Virus record (IMG/VR): IMGVR_UViG_3300046820_000298
Location: 1-64,000 of that record
Strand: one strand, 5' to 3'
Source: a virus
Length of the DNA stretch: 64,000 bases
Made by a program: the position numbers and the translations under genes. Shown in pieces: positions 61,015 through 64,000 of this stretch; positions within the stretch are counted from its first letter, which is position 1; each line of letters opens with the position of its first letter. Under the pieces are notes generated by a model. That model saw only the letters and a list, made by a program, of their open reading frames with translations. It did no database searches and was not told the DNA's origin.

Positions 61015-61248
61015 ATGAGTAAAACAAAATTTGTATTAGACTTAATAGAGTCTAACAGCTATCAAGCATTTGAAATACAAGCTATGATGGCAGCTGAGAA
61101 AGGAGAAAAGTTCTTTCAGTTCGGGAATGCTACGTATGACGTAGAGTTTGCCGCTAATGTAATGGTGTATATTTACCACACAATTCAAAAATCTTATGAA
61201 CAGCAGCATTTACTTCATCAGCAAGAACCAGGCACTGATACAGAGTAA
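61015..61248 (+). CDS. Hypothetical protein before DNA polymerase (77 aa)
   Basis: A small helical protein (MSKTKFVLDLIESNSYQAFE; ANVMVYIYHTIQKSYEQQ). It overlaps the start of the polymerase gene by 53 nt. It could be a polymerase-associated or regulatory protein. No family recognised. Confidence 0.55.
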   Translation: MSKTKFVLDLIESNSYQAFEIQAMMAAEKGEKFFQFGNATYDVEFAANVMVYIYHTIQKSYEQQHLLHQQEPGTDTE

Positions 61249-63106
61249 CTTTAACACATCAACAATCAATGAAGCAGTTGAGTATCTATCTACTAAGCTA
61301 GTATTAGGGGTAGATACAGAGACAGAAGGATTTGATTTTACATGTAAGAAGTTACTAATGCTTCAGATTGGGGATAGAGAACGTCAGTATGTAATTGATT
61401 GTAGAGATCTAAACCAAGAGGATAATGCTCAACTAAACACGGTGTTAAACGATGCTGGTATCGTCAAGATATTCCACAATGCAAAGTTTGACTACAAGTT
61501 TATCAAGCATTACCTTAGAATAGATACTGTAAACATTCATGATACATATCTATGTGAGAAAGTGTTACACTGTGGAAAGACTGATTATGGGTTTGGATTG
61601 GCTAAACTTGTTAAGAGATATCTTGATAAAGACTTAGATAAATCTGTACGTAATAGGTTTACTCAAACATCTTCTACTCCATTTACTGATGATCAGATTG
61701 TCTATGGGGCTAAAGATGTAGAGTATCTAATAGATATCTACAACAAACAGCTAGAGCTATTACCATTGCAAACTCTTTCTAATGTAGCTAGTCTAGAAAA
61801 CCAAGCGGTGATTGTATTCTCTGAGATTGAGTACAATGGACTAGAGATTAACCTCGAAGCTTGGAAGAAGTTAGCTGATAGAAACAAAGCAGAAAGCACT
61901 ACTTTAGAAAAGCAATTAGATAATCTGTTGCTATCCTATCCAGAGTTCAGTAAGTATAAGGCTAAGAAGCAATTAGATCTATTCCTAATGGAAGAAGAAC
62001 TAAAAGATTCAACTGTTAATTGGGATAGCCCAAGTCAAGTGCTTAAGATATTCCAGACTCTATTCCCTAAGATTGAGGATGTGAATGGTAAGAAGCTAGC
62101 ACCTTACAAGTACAAGCATAAGCTTATCGAAGAGTACATTAAGTACAAAGAGAAAAGCAAACTAGCATCAGCATTTGGGCAGAACTTCAATAGCTTTATT
62201 AGCTGTGATAATAAAGTGCATACTAACTTTCAACAGATACTAGACACTGGACGTGTATCATCTAGTGAACCTAATATGCAGCAAATCCCAGCAACTAATG
62301 AGTATCGTAATTGCTTTGTTGCTCCACATGGATGGGTGTTTGTATCTTCTGACTATAGCTCACAAGAGTTAAACGTAATTGCATACGGAAGTCAAGACCC
62401 TGTGTTCTTATCAGCTCTTAGAAACAATGAAGACTTGCACTCAGTATGTGCTGAGTTAGTATTTGCTGATGTGTGGAGAAATGCATCTGAGCATGATTGT
62501 GCTTACATGAAAGCTAAAGAGAAGTGTGAGTGTAAAGAACACAAGAAACTTAGGACACAGGTTAAGACAATCAACTTTGGATTGGCTTATGGAATGGGTC
62601 CTAAGAAGTTATCTGAGACTATTAACTCTACACTTGCTGAAGCTAAACAATTGATTGATAAGTATTTCAAAGCTTTCCCTAAGATTAAAAGATTTCTTGA
62701 TGATCAGGGAGAATTTGGGAAGAGGTACGGGTATGTGACTACGTTCTATCCTTTCTATAGGAAGAGATGGTTTGATAACTGGACCCCTAAAATGTACAAT
62801 GATAGTGACAGCTTTATGGAGCTGGGTTCTATCGAGAGAGCATCAAAGAATACCCCAATTCAAGGTAGTTCAGCTGATATGACAAAGCTAGCATTAGTTT
62901 ATCTTCACAGACGAATCAAGAAGCATGGCTATCCAGTTAAGATAGTAATGACTGTTCATGATCAGATAGATACCATTTGCCCAGAGGAATTTGCAGATGA
63001 GTGGAAACTATACATGACTGAGGAGATGGAGAGAGCAGCTAGTAAGGTAATCAGAAATGGGTTATTAAAAGCAGACACATCAATAACTAAAGTATGGAGT
63101 AAGTAA
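61196..63106 (+). CDS. polA: DNA polymerase I-type (family A) with 3'-5' exonuclease (636 aa)
   Basis: Exonuclease motifs: D40-T-E42 in GVDTETEG, NAKFD (95-99), and Y170-G-A-K-D174. Polymerase motif A is SSDYSSQEL with D386 and E391; motif B (O helix) is R453-x3-K457-x3-F461-G-x2-Y465-G; motif C is H588-D589-Q590. The 5'-3' nuclease domain is absent, as in many phage enzymes. It replicates phage DNA. Motif C has Gln where most family A enzymes have Glu (HDE), an unusual change next to the catalytic Asp. Start ATG at 61196 lies inside the previous gene. Confidence 0.9.
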   Translation: MNSSIYFISKNQALIQSNFNTSTINEAVEYLSTKLVLGVDTETEGFDFTCKKLLMLQIGDRERQYVIDCRDLNQEDNAQLNTVLNDAGIVKIFHNAKFDYKFIKHYLRIDTVNIHDTYLCEKVLHCGKTDYGFGLAKLVKRYLDKDLDKSVRNRFTQTSSTPFTDDQIVYGAKDVEYLIDIYNKQLELLPLQTLSNVASLENQAVIVFSEIEYNGLEINLEAWKKLADRNKAESTTLEKQLDNLLLSYPEFSKYKAKKQLDLFLMEEELKDSTVNWDSPSQVLKIFQTLFPKIEDVNGKKLAPYKYKHKLIEEYIKYKEKSKLASAFGQNFNSFISCDNKVHTNFQQILDTGRVSSSEPNMQQIPATNEYRNCFVAPHGWVFVSSDYSSQELNVIAYGSQDPVFLSALRNNEDLHSVCAELVFADVWRNASEHDCAYMKAKEKCECKEHKKLRTQVKTINFGLAYGMGPKKLSETINSTLAEAKQLIDKYFKAFPKIKRFLDDQGEFGKRYGYVTTFYPFYRKRWFDNWTPKMYNDSDSFMELGSIERASKNTPIQGSSADMTKLALVYLHRRIKKHGYPVKIVMTVHDQIDTICPEEFADEWKLYMTEEMERAASKVIRNGLLKADTSITKVWSK

Positions 63107-63107
63107 C

Positions 63108-63464
63108 ATGAAAGAAGAAGAACAATTAAAGGTTCTAAACCTACTAATGTGGTTACAGACATCTATCTATGCAGCAGATGAGTGTGAGCCTATTACGTGG
63201 TTCTATAATCGTAGGACTAAACAGTCAATTAAAAACACTGTTGAGACTATATCTAAAGAACACGGGAGGACTATAATGGCTTTGTGGGATGTAGATGGAG
63301 TTCAGATGCCACTAGTGACAGAAGTAATGGAGAAGTTTACTAAGTCTATAGGGCAATTAAACTACTACAAACTCACTGACATTAATCTGCTTATAGATCT
63401 CTACAATGAGGGTAAATTAGATACATTACTTAAACTTCATCAAAAAACAAAAACAGATGAGTAA
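63108..63464 (+). CDS. Hypothetical early protein (118 aa)
   Basis: A charged, helical protein (MKEEEQLKVLNLLMWLQTSI) directly after DNA polymerase, with a GGAG at a proper distance before its ATG. It shows YAADECEPITWFYNRR and TIMALWDVDGVQMPLV. No family recognised. It overlaps the next gene by 8 nt. Confidence 0.6.
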   Translation: MKEEEQLKVLNLLMWLQTSIYAADECEPITWFYNRRTKQSIKNTVETISKEHGRTIMALWDVDGVQMPLVTEVMEKFTKSIGQLNYYKLTDINLLIDLYNEGKLDTLLKLHQKTKTDE

Positions 63465-63744
63465 TTATCCAGCAGGGGCAGAATACGATTCTAGAGCTCC
63501 GTACAATCAATCAGGTACTGATGACTTATGTATTTATTGTGATTCAAAAGAAATAGAGTTCATTGCTAGAAGCCAAGCTCAAGACATAGCTACTAGAATG
63601 AATGCAGGTTTATTAGATGGGCAAGAATCATTTATTGATGATGACTTCTATGATGCCTGTCTTCAAGATGAATTTGAATCACGTAAACAATGTAAACAAT
63701 GCTACTTAGAAGAACACGCAGACGATTGGGAGGAAGACGTATGA
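63457..63744 (+). CDS. Small protein with two Cys pairs (95 aa)
   Basis: CIYC (LCIYCDSKEIEF) and CKQC (CKQCYLEEHADD) are two CxxC pairs separated by about 50 residues that could hold a zinc ion. The rest is acidic. It overlaps the following gene by an ATGA-type 4-nt junction. Function unknown. Confidence 0.6.
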   Translation: MSNYPAGAEYDSRAPYNQSGTDDLCIYCDSKEIEFIARSQAQDIATRMNAGLLDGQESFIDDDFYDACLQDEFESRKQCKQCYLEEHADDWEEDV

Positions 63745-64000
63745 TTAAGCCTACCCCAGAAGAAGTCATAGAGCATTTGATTAACAAGATGTTTGAGTAT
63801 GCTAATCTCCCACAACGATACGATGATATAAAAGATCGTAAAGATGAGTGGTATAAAGAGTATACAATGACTCAAGATCAATCATATGCATTCAAAGCTT
63901 ATGCTATTCCTTACTTAAGAAAAGCACTTAAAACTGGACATTACACTGCAGATACAGAGTATCAGTGGTTTGATTTAGTTTATGGGCTTAAGATCTCAGA
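63741..64000 (+). CDS. Partial hypothetical early protein, 3' end outside window
   Basis: An ATG preceded by GGGAGGAAGACGT (good Shine-Dalgarno) opens a frame that stays open to the window edge: MIKPTPEEVIEHLINKMFEY, then ANLPQRYDDIKDRKDEWYKE and onward, about 86 residues visible. Charged and helical; no family recognised. It continues the polymerase operon. Confidence 0.7.
   Translation, partial: MIKPTPEEVIEHLINKMFEYANLPQRYDDIKDRKDEWYKEYTMTQDQSYAFKAYAIPYLRKALKTGHYTADTEYQWFDLVYGLKIS

Noticed and set aside
1-64000. Stop-codon reassignment (TAG or TGA recoding), known in some crAss-like phages
   Set aside because: Long frames are intact with the standard code, and TAG and TGA end real genes (for example at 817 and 52611).
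1-64000. CRISPR array, integrase or insertion sequence
   Set aside because: No regularly spaced repeats, no recombinase motifs and no terminal inverted repeats were seen.

Overview
The window looks like about two thirds of a crAss-like (Crassvirales) bacteriophage genome infecting a Bacteroidota host. Evidence for the phage type: the order terminase, portal, scaffold, crAss-type major capsid protein, neck/tail genes, one very large beta-rich tail protein, then a block of giant virion (cargo) proteins, one of which carries the DxDxD catalytic motif of the crAss-phage virion RNA polymerase. Evidence for the host type: promoter-like boxes of the form TAnnTTTG (the Bacteroidota -7 element), A/T-rich rather than Shine-Dalgarno leaders on late genes, and a family A DNA polymerase module. 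The sequence is AT-rich and all genes read with the standard code; TAG serves as a stop. I see no integrase, repressor or tRNA here.

Layout. Positions 1-1200 (+) hold five small genes of the early/replication arm, ending at a convergent terminator (1208-1230). From 1241 to 57945 everything is on the minus strand and is late: read in transcription order from the right, a 46-aa basic protein, a fibre and lysis block (57.5-53.5 kb), a GroES-like co-chaperonin with its own promoter, small DNA-binding proteins, a possible small terminase, TerL, portal, a Dps-like protein, scaffold and MCP (53-43.6 kb), neck and fibre proteins, a metallophosphoesterase, lysine-rich small virion proteins, an HU/IHF-like protein, the gp4-like tail protein, the 1850-aa tail protein, and the giant cargo proteins of 1010, 735, 2326, 2394 (RNA polymerase) and 1560 aa. 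From 58036 to the right edge the plus strand carries early genes: two Ig-like small proteins, a tract rich in hairpins and direct repeats, small membrane proteins, a 202-aa unknown, and DNA polymerase A. Both window edges are plus-strand early genes, which fits one continuous early arm on a circular map with the window cut inside it.

How it works together (inference from crAss-phage biology). The virion-packaged RNA polymerase and its giant partners would enter the cell with the DNA and transcribe the plus-strand early arm; late minus-strand genes carry host-like -7 boxes and would be read by host RNA polymerase. Strong hairpin terminators after the MCP and after the 340-aa structural protein separate the most abundant products from the genes downstream. 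Most notable: a NADAR domain at the C-terminus of the 2326-aa cargo protein, a Dps ferroxidase signature in a small gene between portal and scaffold, two separate HExxH zincin motifs in the giant proteins, three late genes with TAnnTTTG exactly 5 nt before ATG, and two hairpin-rich noncoding tracts in the early arm.
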